DNA from: Dysidea avara
Lineage: Eukaryota; Porifera; Demospongiae; Dictyoceratida; Dysideidae
Direction of reading: 5' to 3'
Assembly (NCBI RefSeq): GCF_963678975.1
Contig: NC_089276.1
Span: forward strand, 30,954,368 to 31,018,367
DNA: 64,000 nt
Below the pieces are notes generated by a model, which saw only the letters and a list, made by a program, of their open reading frames with translations, was not told the DNA's origin and searched no databases. Both the position numbers and the translations under genes were made by a program. Within the stretch, counting starts at the first letter, position 1. Every line of letters begins with the position of its first letter. Shown piece after piece: positions 11,001 through 22,402 of the stretch.

Positions 11001-13552
11001 TATTAGGACTGTTGTGGAACACAGCTACTGACACCATTAGCTTCACCCCTAAACAGTTTCTATCCAACACAGAAGTACCACTACCTGTCACTAAACGTTT
11101 AGTACTCCAACTTTCATCAAAGGTATATGATCCTTTAGGAATTTTGTCACCGGTCACAATTCAAGCAAAGATTTTAATGCAGGATCTATGGAGATCAGGT
11201 ATCGCTTGGGATGACCCATTGTTCCCAGAACACACAAACAGATGGTGGAAGATAGCTGAGGATCTACAAGATACCAGTAAGATTACAATACCTAGATTTT
11301 ACTTTGGACCAACATACTCCCAGCCAGTAGAATTACATGTGTTTGCAGATGCCAGTATGAAGGCCTATGGTGCCATTGCATTTCTTAGAACTGGTGAGCA
11401 CACCTGCTTTGTATTGGCCAGATCACGTGTGGTACCGCTCAAGCCACACACACTTCCGCGACTTGAATTGATGGCTGCTGTTGTCGCATCAAGACTGGCT
11501 CAATTCGTTGTTTCATCTCTTCCTCACCTACTTCAGAAATACGCAGTTAAGCTGTGGAGTGACAGCCAAATTGTGCTTCATTGGTTGTACAGTAAGAAAC
11601 GCTTAAAACAGTTCATTTCAAACCGAGTTCAAGAGATTAATAAGACATTCCCAGATATTCCTTGGCTCTACTGCCCAACCAATGACAACCCGGCAGATTT
11701 ACTAACAAGGGGATTGAGTGCTGCTCAGCTAAACTCATCGTGTTTGTGGCAACAAGGCCCACCGTGGCTCACAGATGAAACTCGTTGGCCTGCTTGGAAT
11801 CATAGTGAGATCCTACACCTACAAGTGGATGACGATGTCATGGAGACAAATACCAGTGCTACTGACCTACCTAACACAGTAACCTCAGGTATTCACAACC
11901 TTATTGAACTTACAAAGTATAGTTCACTGATGAAAGTATTAAGAGTGTCAGCTCATGTTTACAGATTTGTCCATAATACTAGGAATCCCACCAAGCGACA
12001 TATTGGTCCACTGTCACTGGATGAAACTAACAAGGCACTTACTCTCTGGATCCACAGTTGTCAGCACACCACCTTCCACAAGGAAATTTTGAACATTAGG
12101 GCTAAACGTGGAAAGAGATTACCTCTCGTGAGACAACTACGTTTGTTCATGGACAGCTCTGATTATTTACGTTGTGGCGGGAGGATCCATAACGCGCATG
12201 TAGATTCTGACACCAAGTTTCCTATCCTACTACCTAAACATCATCCCTTGACAAAGCTGATAGTGTTGGCTGTTCATAAGGAGCAACTTCATGCAGGTGT
12301 AACTGGAACAGTTACGTCTATAAGACAAGGATACTGGATCCCCTCGGCTCGACAGTTAGTAAGGCAACTAATCAGAAAGTGTGTCTCCTGCCGTAAGGTA
12401 TCAGGAAAACCCTACATGGTACCAGAACCACCGCCATTGCCACTTGATAGAGTTAAGGAGGGTAAGCCGTTTGATGTTACGGGTGTAGATTTCACCGGAG
12501 CCCTGCACGTGAAGAACAATGGAACTGAAGAGAAGGTATATATCTGTTTATTTACGTGCGGTCTGTCTAGGGCAGTCCATTTAGAAGTAGTTTGTGATCT
12601 GAGTGTTGAAACCTTTCTGAGAGCATTCCGCCGATTTGTGTCACGTAAGTCACTGCCCCAAGTGATGATATCCGATAATGCGTCTACATATGTGTCTGCG
12701 AGTAAGGAGTTGGAACAGTTTTTTACCTCAGATAAGCTAGGAGAATCCCTGAATGCCAAGGGCGTGAGATGGAAGTTTATCCCCAAACGTGCCCCTTGGT
12801 ACGGGGGGTTTTGGGAAAGGTTGATTGGTATTACGAAGACGGTATTGAGGAAAGTCTTGGGAAAGTCATTTATTACATTGGAGGTACTACAAACCTTAAT
12901 AGTTGAAGTTGAAGCAGTACTAAATGATCGCCCCCTGACCTATCTATCAGCAGATGTGACTGACCCTGAGCCATTGACACCATCGCACCTGCTCTATGGA
13001 CGACGCATGACTATGTTACCTTACCCAGCCGTAGAAGAGGAACAACATGACCCTACCTTTTTATCCAGTACATCACTGCGTGACAAGGTCAACAGACAAA
13101 CACTATTGTTGAATCATTTTCAGAGGAGATGGCAGAGAGAATATTTAACTTCCCTCCGAGAGGCATACAAGGCTACAGGTACTTCTAAACAATCAGTGAA
13201 AGTGGGGGACGTCGTTCTGGTGCATGATGATATACCCAGACTACAATGGCGTTTGGCTGTGATCGAAGAATTGATGGAAGGCCTTGATGGATATGCTCGA
13301 GCAGCCAAAATAAGGACAAGCACAGGGAGAACAAACCGACCAATTGCCAAGTTGTACCCTCTTGAGTTGAGTTCCCCATGTGAGCCTACAACATGTGATG
13401 ACAACAGAGATACTGATAAGGACAATGATCACGATGTTAGTTCTGAGCCTGTTCACCAGAGACCAACCAGAGATGCTGCTGCAAGGGCTCGCGTACGAAT
13501 TAAGAGTTGGACTAATCAGTTAACCGTGGCCCCGGAGGATGTCGATGATTGA
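8078..13552 (+). CDS. BEL/Pao gag-pol polyprotein
   Basis: 1824 residues in one frame. An N-terminal coiled coil (about 45-110) is followed by a DUF1759-type gag region (about 130-290; LPHFSGD, KFNYLRAQLQGDA). Cys/His knuckles lie at 346-407. A DUF1758-type aspartic protease has FDEGAQRSF with D505, that is D-E-G in place of the usual D-S/T-G. The reverse transcriptase has D839 in TDLEKAFLHV and the catalytic box YVDN (915-918) instead of YVDD. RNase H motifs are FADAS (D1091) and WSDSQ (D1162). The integrase zinc finger is H1400/H1405/C1435/C1438, with D1471, D1533 and E1580 as the DDE triad. A DUF5641-like C-terminus covers about 1680-1760. The last codons and stop TGA (13550-13552) lie inside the 3' LTR. 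The first ATG after the primer site was chosen as start. The protein drives reverse transcription and integration of the element. Confidence 0.97.
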   Translation: MEETQRAKGSRAAYRAHVTRIFKKVDENLETETPLTDTQVAKLTSNLEQLTQKKDTLQQLNGQIASSIQTSEELETEILEAEEIQDTIIEYMSLIKHRLEKTREPARTLSVTAPEFVPTLPPPVTREPVSRLPKLSLPHFSGDTLMWQVFKDSFDAAVHNSPSLSKVQKFNYLRAQLQGDALRAIAGLQLTDANYDHAIALLTQRYGQSHKIEQAHMQALSQTNCPTSSLSSLQLFYDTIEAHIRGLTALGKTEDSYESMLVPIILGKLPSDVHKNLVREHGVGAWTIAELRDAIWKEITILECGSLSNKCKTMEPYQSTMTTTLHTGASGRQSQPANSGTSKNTCVFCKGPHFCGRCDVVKDPQKRFELVKKGKHCFNCLGHHRASQCPSKWRCKLCRQKHHTSLCGAFTKPSESNTTPVTTQASITTERVQPHTSVQPQTTVQPQSTVQSQTTETTTPSSTAMNAAIIPPEPATRTNSMCLLKTAVAQVSVNGIRVEAHILFDEGAQRSFMSNQLAKKLMISPQQTEHINISTFGGEPTLTKQLDNATVNVETLTGESIPISVLLVPVIAAPLQNRYHTHLINIEHLQGLQLANPVSTSSNFYISLLIGADYYWQFVGDHIVRGNGPTAMQSKLGYLLSGPLVVPPAPTTNASMFHVSTPATDCNNAPTFWMMESANVTQPETAEVENEFLERYQQSCIRREEDGAYRVKFPWKQEYPPLPSNYAVCKNKTRSLARKFSHTPELLHLYGKIIMEQEQRGFIEKVTAPDLTKDVHYIPHHPVSKASSTTPIRIVYNCSYRQARHPSLNDCLLTGPSFTTDMCSILLRFRSHAIGISTDLEKAFLHVRLDESDRDNTRFFWLSSPSDPESDLEIYRFKTVLFGSTSSPFMLMATLHHHLNSWDSPVAQDMKQNLYVDNVISGCNTEAEAIKYYREARFIMTQAQFNLRSWASNSSQLQAVTVAEGTADCDVTVNLLGLLWNTATDTISFTPKQFLSNTEVPLPVTKRLVLQLSSKVYDPLGILSPVTIQAKILMQDLWRSGIAWDDPLFPEHTNRWWKIAEDLQDTSKITIPRFYFGPTYSQPVELHVFADASMKAYGAIAFLRTGEHTCFVLARSRVVPLKPHTLPRLELMAAVVASRLAQFVVSSLPHLLQKYAVKLWSDSQIVLHWLYSKKRLKQFISNRVQEINKTFPDIPWLYCPTNDNPADLLTRGLSAAQLNSSCLWQQGPPWLTDETRWPAWNHSEILHLQVDDDVMETNTSATDLPNTVTSGIHNLIELTKYSSLMKVLRVSAHVYRFVHNTRNPTKRHIGPLSLDETNKALTLWIHSCQHTTFHKEILNIRAKRGKRLPLVRQLRLFMDSSDYLRCGGRIHNAHVDSDTKFPILLPKHHPLTKLIVLAVHKEQLHAGVTGTVTSIRQGYWIPSARQLVRQLIRKCVSCRKVSGKPYMVPEPPPLPLDRVKEGKPFDVTGVDFTGALHVKNNGTEEKVYICLFTCGLSRAVHLEVVCDLSVETFLRAFRRFVSRKSLPQVMISDNASTYVSASKELEQFFTSDKLGESLNAKGVRWKFIPKRAPWYGGFWERLIGITKTVLRKVLGKSFITLEVLQTLIVEVEAVLNDRPLTYLSADVTDPEPLTPSHLLYGRRMTMLPYPAVEEEQHDPTFLSSTSLRDKVNRQTLLLNHFQRRWQREYLTSLREAYKATGTSKQSVKVGDVVLVHDDIPRLQWRLAVIEELMEGLDGYARAAKIRTSTGRTNRPIAKLYPLELSSPCEPTTCDDNRDTDKDNDHDVSSEPVHQRPTRDAAARARVRIKSWTNQLTVAPEDVDD

Positions 13553-13767
13553 CTAACTACAACCCATATAATACTATTATTATTAGCATTGTATTAGGCC
13601 TAGGCATGTATTGTATAATTGTTTGTGTTTTCGCTTGTGGGGTTGAGTTTTGGGTCACGTGAAGGATAGAAGAGTCAACACGTGCTGGTGTAGTGTTAGT
13701 AGTCCGTCAACTCCTCCTGCTCCTGTACATCACATCAACGTGAAGCGTCATTCTCCCCTTCCCTACA
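13540..13767 (+). repeat. 3' LTR of the BEL/Pao element
   Basis: It matches the 5' LTR. The upstream polypurine stretch is very short (GGAGGA, 13534-13539). The gag-pol frame runs 13 bases into this LTR. Confidence 0.96.
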
Positions 13768-14112
13768 ATATTCAAGCTTTTAGCAAAAATTTTATACAAC
13801 TGTTTAGTTGGTTTAGTACTGAGTATATGATACCTACTGTAGAATTTTGCTAAACAATGTACTTTAAAGTATAGTATAAGTAATGCAGTGGGCCTATTGA
13901 TGGCTACAGTATAGTACTTCTTTCACTTTATAGCATTAAATCAATAATATGTACATAATTATAGATGTATGTTATGCATTATAAACAACCATAAGCATTG
14001 TAGTGACTAAATACATCTGATAAGATACATACTATTGAAATGATGGAGTCCTTAGTATAGTATACATTGTTCATATACACTGTATGTATGTGTAAGGGAA
14101 AGCCACTTTTGT

Positions 14113-14582
14113 GAACTAGGCAGTCAGCTATCATAAACAGCAACATGAATGACCTGTTTACTACAAATACTGCAATGTCATCACCTAAACCACCACATAG
14201 TATATCGAACTAGACAGACAGCTATCATAAACAGCAACATGAATGACCTGTTTACTACAAATACTGCAATGTCATCACCTAAACCACCACATAGTATATC
14301 GAACTAGACAGACAGCTATCATAAACAGCAACATGAATGACCTGTTTACTACAAATACTGCAATGTCATCACCTAAACCACCACATAGTATATCGAACTA
14401 GGCAGACAGCTATCATAAACAGCAACATGAATGACCTGTTTACTACAAATACTGCAATGTCATCACCTAAACCACCACATAGTATATCGAACTAGACAGA
14501 CAGCTATCATAAACAGCAACATGAATGACCTGTTTACTACAAATACTGCAATGTCATCACCTAAACCACCACATAGTATATT
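14113..14582. repeat. 94-bp minisatellite, five tandem copies
   Basis: Units start with GAACTAG at 14113, 14207, 14301, 14395 and 14489, exactly 94 bp apart. They are nearly identical; the main variants are GGCAGTCAG, GGCAGACAG and GACAGACAG near the unit start. The fifth unit diverges after its last TAGTATAT. Confidence 0.96.
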
Positions 14583-15429
14583 CATTAACTGAACCCTGTC
14601 AGTGCAGTTATAGTATTTCCCTATCCCATTGTGGATGACATGTAGGTGCTTTTCCTTGGAAGCCCTCCATGTGTTCCAGGAAAAACCATTGTCCATATAA
14701 GCTGTTAAGGAATACTTAAAATCACCCACAAATATGTGTTTTGCCTTGCGTATGCTTACTATATACAGTAATATGCACATGTGACTATGTAGGATAAAGT
14801 GATATTTTATACACACATCTGTTTTTACTAGATGTACAGTCTTGATAGTACTTTCTTATTCTTGAATTTTTTATGCTATCAGATAAATATTTTGTGTTCA
14901 TGATGATGAATTTATCAGGTTAAAGGTAATAGCTTCATAACTCATAACTCATGTACTTTAGTCTGACTGATCTAGATCAAAAAAACAAAAGATGGCTTCA
15001 GTGATCTTGTTTATATTCACATAAAGCCATTTAATAATATGGTACGTATTTTGTTGTACTTACTTGGAGTGATCATTTTGCTACTTGTTTATGTTTCATT
15101 TTTAATGTATAATGTATACAGGCCTCAAATACATGGCATTATACGTCATATATAATACAAATTGATATGTTTTTTATTGACTGTATAATGAATTTGCGGC
15201 ATATACAGGGAAGGCATTCCATAGTCTGATGACGTAGGGAAAGAAACAGTGTAGCTAAAATAATAGTAATATCCAATTATGACTTGAGGTTGGTATTGAT
15301 AACTGGGTTAGATGATTACGAGGAACTCTATATGATTAGATTATCAACACTTTTATAATATGAAGCACATTTGTTTCTGGAGTCAAATTGTTCAACCATT
15401 CAAAAATCATTGCACACCATCTGGTTGAT

Positions 15430-15790
15430 TGACGTAGAAGTCATCCTGTAGAGAGTTCAGCTTCAAACAAATCAGTTCAGCTAACAATAAGTCACCCTTT
15501 AGAGAATTCAGCTACTAAAATTCACCATGTAGAGTTCAGCTTTGTTACAAGTCACCTTGTATAGAGTGATCAGCTACAATCAATTGACCATGTAGTAAGT
15601 TCTGCTACAAACTAGCTAGAGATCAGCTACACAATCAAGTCATCATGTGGAGAGTTCAGCCACAATTGAGTAACCCTGTGAAAATTTCAGCTACAAACAA
15701 GTCGCCCTGTAAAGAAATCAGCTACAATCAATTCACCATATAGAGAGTTCAGTCACAAATATGTTTAGGTCACTCTTTGGAGAGTTGCAA
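15430..15790. repeat. Degenerate tandem repeat (AGAGTTCAGCTACAA...AAGTCACC)
   Basis: About ten loosely conserved units of roughly 30-40 bp alternate AGTTCAGCTAC-like and AAGTCACCCTGTAGAG-like halves. Units differ by indels, so the array is old. Confidence 0.75.
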
Positions 15791-15949
15791 ACAATACATA
15801 CATACAATGTGTATACCTACAAAAAAGTGAATGCACATAACAAAATCTTTATCTTCTTCCTGTAAAGAAAAAGACAAGTAAAAAGGAAGCTGGCCCACCT
15901 GCCAGTTTTGGTGTATGCAATTACAAAAAGAAGTGGTATCTAAACCAAA

Positions 15950-16186
15950 ACAACTAAGCTATGAAAAAGGGTGCAGCTGCTAAAAAGGTAACAACGAAAA
16001 AGTGAAATTAAAGGTGGCGGCCAAGAAATGGCTACAATTATGTTAATGGTTATCATTTCTAATGATCATCATTAAAAATGATAGGCATTAACAGCCATTT
16101 CTTGGCCATCACCTTTGATTTCACATCTTGTTTCATCCTGGCTTTTTTAGGAGCTGCACCCTTTTTCACAGCTTGCATGGCTGTGT
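15950..16186. mobile_element. Fold-back element, copy 1
   Basis: The left arm (AAAAAGGGTGCAGC ... GGCCAAGAAATGGCT) is the imperfect reverse complement of the right arm (AGCCATTTCTTGGCC ... GCTGCACCCTTTTTCAC). The same family forms 23186-23433, and single arms lie at about 17060-17160 and 42510-42610. The small open frame across it is an artefact. Confidence 0.75.
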
Positions 16187-17059
16187 TACCTATTTTGTTT
16201 GCTCACCTGCTATTATTACCAAATGGGAATGGATTAGTATTGACAACTTCAAATTGTACAAATTTTCATGAGTGAGAGATTATTATCTTTAGAAGAAATT
16301 TCTGCAATCAAAGCTTTAAAACTATATAGCAGCGTGCACAAATATACATGCATACATGAATTGGATTGTATTTTAGAGAATCAGTGAAGCTTTCATGAAG
16401 TTTGTTCCTTGTGTAAATAGTCTGTAGTTGCTTTGTAGTCTATATAGCATAAATCATTATTAGTCAAACATATCCTTTACCGCAATAAACAGCATTATGA
16501 TTTGAGCCATCAACAGTGCAGTCTAAGCAGGTAGCTGTGTGCCATGTGTATGCACATAGTCACTATAAGACAAACAGCCTTAGTATGAAGCGGTCACATT
16601 GACAAGTTTTATTATCGCTTAAATATACATATACCACCTAGTAGTTACATCAAGACACATGGCAGTGTGTCATGTGGCCAAGAAAGTCAGTGTGCCACAC
16701 CATGTGTAGGAACAAAGTTTCATGCCAGCATAGCTTTATGCACACTCACACCATTATAACTGTCTGCCAGGTAGAGCAGGCCACACAGCAATTAATTTAA
16801 TTTACACTATATAGCCGTATGCAAGATATGGGCATTCAAAGTTTCATCTTAAGTTTTGGGGGGCTTAGATTTCTTGTGCACACTTTTGCAACAAAAAAAT
16901 GCTACAGTATAAAAAGCAAATATCAATGAACTTTGGCACAAATAAAGAGCATATATTATAAACATGAATTCACGTACTAAGTTTGCTATGAATCTGATAA
17001 ATGTGCACAGTGTTAAGAAGATGGTAATGCCAATAAATTTCAGCCATTTACTTGCATTA

Positions 17060-17160
17060 ACATAATTGCAATCATTCTTGGCCACCACCTTTTATTTCAC
17101 AACTTTTTTCATCCAGGATTCTAAAGGCTGCACCCTTTCCTTACAGTTAAACCATTTGTG
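17060..17160. repeat. Partial copy (one arm) of the fold-back family
   Basis: TTCTTGGCCACCACCTTT, TTTCACAACTTTTTTCATCC and GGCTGCACCC match the right arm of the 15950-16186 element in the same order. Confidence 0.65.
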
Positions 17161-17280
17161 AGGAGGCCTTTCACAGTGGATGTGTGACAGAACACAATTT
17201 ACCAATACATATTGAACCCTAACAGGAAAGTGAAGCAGTAGCTCTTGTCAACACAGACTTATTGCAACAGCAGGTACAAG

Positions 17281-18165
17281 CAGTGGCGTAGCCAAACCCG
17301 GGCAAGCCAGGGCATTGCCCGGGCATCAGACTTCTTTGCCCCACCATCAGCTCCTAGAGTAATTATAAAGACGTGGGCTGGATAGCTCGAGATTTTGCTA
17401 ATGTTACTTAACTAGTCACTGTACAAGAATAAGTATAGCACAACTTATACAACACTCACCGTGCCATTTTCGCCGATGGTTTCCTTCTTTTTGGCTAAAC
17501 AGAGATGGGGTTATCCAAGGGATTTTCCCTCCGAGTAACTTGATTGTGCACAAATAGAGGAGGCAATAAATAGAAGCAAGATCACGTGATTACAAAAAAC
17601 TGCGCAGCATTGTGGCAAGGAGTGAAGGACAAAGAATTGGTTTCACTATAGTGGGCTGGACGGTTTACATTTGGATTAAGTAATCACGGTAGCTATTGGT
17701 GTGGTCAAAACTCGGGAGGCAAAGCAGTCTAGAGGTATTTGTGAAATTAGCACCCATCTATCCGTGTGGATACTGCTCAGTTCAAACGGTATGGAGTACT
17801 TGTTCAGTCAGCAATTCTTTTCTTTTTGTTTCCACTTTTCTAGGCTAACAACTGTAGTGGCAGAGCATTAGTCATCACGTGATAGAGCGCCTCGTGCTTT
17901 AATTCAAGAATCTTAGTAGTCTGGTATTAAGACACATGTAGCTAGATGTATGTAATGTGTTAGAAGGCCAATAGCTAGCTAGGCGTTCGCTTCTATTAGG
18001 CTGATATTAGTCATCTTGCATACAGTAGTGTAGGATGATACATAATGCATTTTAAAAATGTTATATTGATGTCCATATGAAGATGGGCATTTGTATGTGT
18101 GTTACATAGGAAATGGCTTGCCCACCCATTGCCCAGGCATGGCGAAAAGTCTGGCTACGCCACTG
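17281..18165. mobile_element. Non-autonomous hAT transposon inside an exon-like segment
   Basis: Termini CAGTGGCGTAGCCA and TGGCTACGCCACTG form a 14-bp perfect TIR. The flanks are exact 8-bp duplications GGTACAAG (17273-17280 and 18166-18173), the hallmark of hAT. The 885-bp interior shows no transposase frame. Reading across the insertion site without the element gives an open coiled-coil-like segment (ESEAVALVNTDLLQQQ...) from acceptor ...taacag (17225) to donor gtaaga (18181). Confidence 0.9.
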
Positions 18166-18239
18166 GGTACAAGCACAAAAGTAAGAGTGCATGTTATGAA
18201 CAGATGTACATGTAAATAAATGCATTGTTATGCTTTAAG

Positions 18240-18334
18240 ATGAAAGAAATAAAACAGCAACATAATAGTTTGAAGCAGGGTCACAACAAAGCTCAAGAAA
18301 TAAACAGGAAAACTATAGCTGTCATGGAAAATAA
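18240..18334 (+). pseudogene. Coiled-coil exon-like block of the gene A copy
   Basis: An open stretch after ...ctttaag and before donor gtatgt reads MKEIKQQHNSLKQG then ...INRKTIAVMENN-like codons. It ends in phase 2, as the family's coiled-coil exons do. The phase at its left end does not fit the preceding block, consistent with decay. Confidence 0.45.
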
Positions 18335-19879
18335 GTATGTAAAATAATCTTAAAACTATCATATACAGGCAGTCTAGTATACACTGTTATCCACACTTGT
18401 GAAATGTCTGTAATTATAAAATCCAGCAAGAATCACACTATCACACTTAGACTGTGTTTTATTTGCTATTATTAATGACAAAATCACACTAGCACTACCA
18501 GTGGGTACCATACTATTGGTTTGGATCCTGAGAATGATTTAAGAACTGTCTTTTCTGGGTGGTGTGGCAACCTCAAATGGGTCTGACCTTGCTAAGGACT
18601 TGGCTTGATGAGAATCAGGCTAGAGGTGTTCTGGTTGATGGCCTATTATAGTTTGCCAAAATATTTTCAATGTTGATTCTGCTGGATATCAGCAACTATA
18701 GAGCCAATACAGCCCTGTAACCTCATGTCTGGACTTTGATCATCCATTTTTACCTCACCATCCCCACTTCCTCCCCTTTTGAGCACTTGTGATACTACTT
18801 CACGCAACTAATTTGTCAGATTTTCTATCTTGTTTGGCAAGAATCTGTACAAGCAGCTACAAGTGCTGGGAATGTTCTGAAAGGTAATAAATTGATGCAC
18901 CTCTTGTGCAAATTTCATACAGGTGCTCATTACCCTTGGCAAGTTATAATGGCTTGAATTCTTTACAACCACCTACTGTGAAACTGATTATGTGTGATTT
19001 GGTTTGTTTTTCCAAAATCCAGTCACAATGGCTATTTCTGTAGTTAATACTACTACTATATAGAAGAGTTGTAAACCATCACCTGAACAATATTAATGTA
19101 CACTCACTTACAAGGCTAACATCAACCAGATCAAATCGTCCTTGTAATTTTTGTCACATTTAATCCTTCTGTGGTATCTTACAAATTCTTCTTCCCCAGA
19201 ATGGTACCTGAATGGGATATGACATTAACTAATTTGAGATTTGTATAGCGCTTCAGGGACTTGATTAAATTAATAAAAATGAAATGAAGGGCTGTCACTA
19301 CATGTAGACTTACTGTCACTCTCTTGAGTTGCAAAGTGTATCTCACATGAATCAAATAGCCCTGTTGATATTAGAATAAACAAGGCCACCAAACGTAAAC
19401 CTTGTGGTTCCTTAGTACTTCAATCCAATCTTATGTACAAAGTTGTAGATAGGGATCCACTAATTATACTTTAAACAGTTCCTTCAACCAATTATTTTAT
19501 TTCCACCTAAAATTATGCTTGGGGAGTACAAAATCCTCCTGGAAGTAATAAGAAGCCAATGATGTACTTTAATTAAACAACTGCTGTAGTCAAGAAACAA
19601 GCACAAAAACCAAGTAAAAATCAAGATACCCTAATAGAGCAATCACCTACAAGTATTAATCTAGTCACTGTATTAATAACTGCTCCATCAGTGTATCTTG
19701 ATCTTTCAATCCAGTTTTATGCTAGCAATGTTTCTTGGGTGCATTTTAGAGCTTTTCCTTTACAAATTCCTTAATTTATTAAACCACACACCTTAAATTA
19801 TGTTAGCGTAATCAGCAGATCCCTAGTTGTTACACACAAAATTTACTAGGCTTGTTTATAGACACACCAAAGAGATGAA

Positions 19880-20290
19880 GCTGCTGTAAGAAGCAATGCT
19901 TCAAAAAGTGGGATGAACAGATACAATTCTTTAAGCTGCAGTAAAAGCACTGATGAAAGAAAAGGCTATGTGATGAAAATGTAGAGGAGATGAGAGTATA
20001 CAAAACTTGAATAACAGAACTCCACAATTTCTAGCCAGCAGCAAGTTGAAGAAACCATATAAGTAAATGGTATAATTCATGAAACTGACAGTAAGATTCA
20101 AATCCAACACAAATATGAACTGGTGAAAGACAAGGCTGGTAAAATTGATTCATTATACCAGAACAAATTGTCAGACTGACAAAGGACAATCAGAAAATGC
20201 AAATAAGAGACTTGGATTTTTAAATTTGCAAAGTGAAAAAGAGAAGAAAATCTCAGAGCCGACAACCACTTTGCAAGAACAAGCTAAAAA
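19880..20290 (+). pseudogene. Degraded homologue of gene A coiled-coil exon
   Basis: It aligns with about 300-698 of gene A, clearly from 20040 onward. It carries TAA/TGA stops (for example in ACCATATAAGTAAATGG) and small indels, and retains a donor-like gtaatg. Confidence 0.7.
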
Positions 20291-21692
20291 GTAATGTTGC
20301 TTGTTAAATGCACCTTACTGTTTTATTATACTGTATGTACACAATTATTCATGAACTAGTTATCATTTTGCAGTGATGATATGTACATGTGACTGTTCTA
20401 TTAGAACTTAATACATGGCATGGCCGTGTGTTAGGTTGACTGCTTTATTAGAATATCTTGATCTCGCTGATGAGCCCCTTGTGAAGTATTTGATGTGAGA
20501 TAGATCATTAGAGAAGTGGTCACTGTGCTCTGTTTTCTGTGGTAAAAATCATTGTCATAATTTCATGGAGCTATCTAATCCTTCTCATGCACAATGGCTT
20601 CATTACTTCACAATTTTGTGACATCTATACAGGTGTTTGAAAAGAAAGATGTCAATACAAATAATTTATCCTTCAGTATGGGAAGATTATGCAAAGAATT
20701 GGCAATGAAAGGGGATTTTGTTGGAATTTGCTGTATTTTTTGAATACATTAGACGTTTACATTATACGATGCATCATTTAGCTTCCATCCTTTAAATAAG
20801 GACATGAAGGCAGACAAAAAGGGTTTGATACATATTAATGTAATAATGCTATATTAAATTTAATGTTAGATATACTTAGACTCTTTCATGGTGTAAAATA
20901 TTTTGTTTCACTATTAATTGATATTAAAAGTTTCACTTCAAAAGTTCAGTGCCACTAAATGCAAAATGAAATAGCCATAGTACATAGTTAATTCAAATGC
21001 CAATGCACTGCTGACATTGTGGCTGTACCCATATACTGTAGATGTAAAACTTTTCAAGATGCACAATTTTTGTGGACTAATATTTTTGTGGGTCACTCAG
21101 TTTTCACTTTTCATTCAGGTTACGTTTTATGTACTAGTCTAGATAGCTATATTTGTTTTCAAGGATGAAAATTTCACAGCCAGCTACGTAATTGTTAAAA
21201 TCTGCAAACAATTACACTGCTCAAAAATTTGCACACATAGAGTGTTTGAACTGCATCATGTTTAACCAAGTAATGTAGCATAGCTGGCCTGTATGCATAC
21301 ATATTCATTTTTACCTCAGTATTTTTCACATACTACTGTACATCATGCAAGGTAAACTAGTATCAACAAGAGGCATTCCTACTTAGGGGTGGAAAAAAGG
21401 ACAAGTCATGTAGGGTGGCTTTAAGCTACAAAGTGTTTTAAAATCATTAACTGTACCTTAGCACTAGGGGGTCTGGGAGCATGCCCCCCCACACAGGAAA
21501 ATTTTGAAATTTGATTGCTTTGAGATTGCACTCCCATCACTAATTCATGCAGTATTCCATTCCTGCATAACCATTGGCACAAATTATAGTAAAACTAGGC
21601 AAAGTAAGTTAGCTAATTACCACAATAGTTACTTTACTTTGGCAACTGGGAATTGGAAAAAGTGAAAGGGCACTGCCCATCCAATTTTGAAA

Positions 21693-21866
<174 letters not shown>

Positions 21867-22402
21867 AGTGAGGGGTTGGGGGGGGAGCAGTTGCCCTCTC
21901 CCTCTATTTCTCCGCTCCTGTCCCTACTGCTCCTAGAAGAAGTGGTACTGAAAGTGGGGATTACAATGTGTATGTACCTAGCTGTATCTCTTTGTTTCAT
22001 TAGTTAAACTTAGCACAATATGTCTCATTTCCTGGAAAAAAATTACATGCATGGCATCCACACTTGCACAAACAAAATATAAACAAAAAGACTTCTTGCA
22101 ACGGATATAATTATAAAAAAGCACAGTAACTGCACTAAATGCCTAGGTGTGTTTTTGCTGTATGGGTATGTGACATGTCTATGATAACATTGTGTAGTGA
22201 TTTTTATGTGCCATATGGGTGTGTTATGAGAATAGATGTAGTCTATTATTGCTGGCTACTTGGCTTCCTAATTTAAAATACTTTATTCTGAGTACTGAGT
22301 AATGGTATGACAGTCATCTTGTATATTTAGTTTGTATAATAAAAATTAGCTGAGAAATACATGCTTGGTGTATATAGCTTGTAGGAATTAGTATTATAGC
22401 TT

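Larger units (their letters stand above)
7739..13767 (+). mobile_element. Full-length BEL/Pao LTR retrotransposon
   Basis: The element is 6029 bp. It has two 228-bp LTRs (TG...CA), an exact 5-bp target duplication ATATT (7734-7738 and 13768-13772), a primer-binding-site-like sequence directly after the 5' LTR, and one uninterrupted gag-pol frame (8078-13552). The domain order gag, zinc knuckles, protease, RT/RNase H, integrase and DUF5641-like end is diagnostic of BEL/Pao. The LTRs read as identical and the frame is intact, so insertion is very recent and the copy may still be active. There is no env-like frame. It lies between two decayed coiled-coil fragments in the same orientation as the host genes. 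Confidence 0.97.
13773..17225. other. Repeat-rich spacer after the retrotransposon
   Basis: I see no intact gene. It contains the 94-bp minisatellite (14113-14582), a degenerate short tandem repeat (about 15430-15790), a fold-back element (about 15950-16186) and a partial relative of it (about 17060-17160). Confidence 0.5.

Noticed and set aside
12412-12786. Minus-strand frames within the retrotransposon
   Set aside because: They are shadows of the gag-pol frame; no antisense gene is expected in BEL/Pao.
16078-16275. Hydrophobic 65-residue open frame
   Set aside because: It lies on the arm of a fold-back element, and the other arm encodes its antisense.
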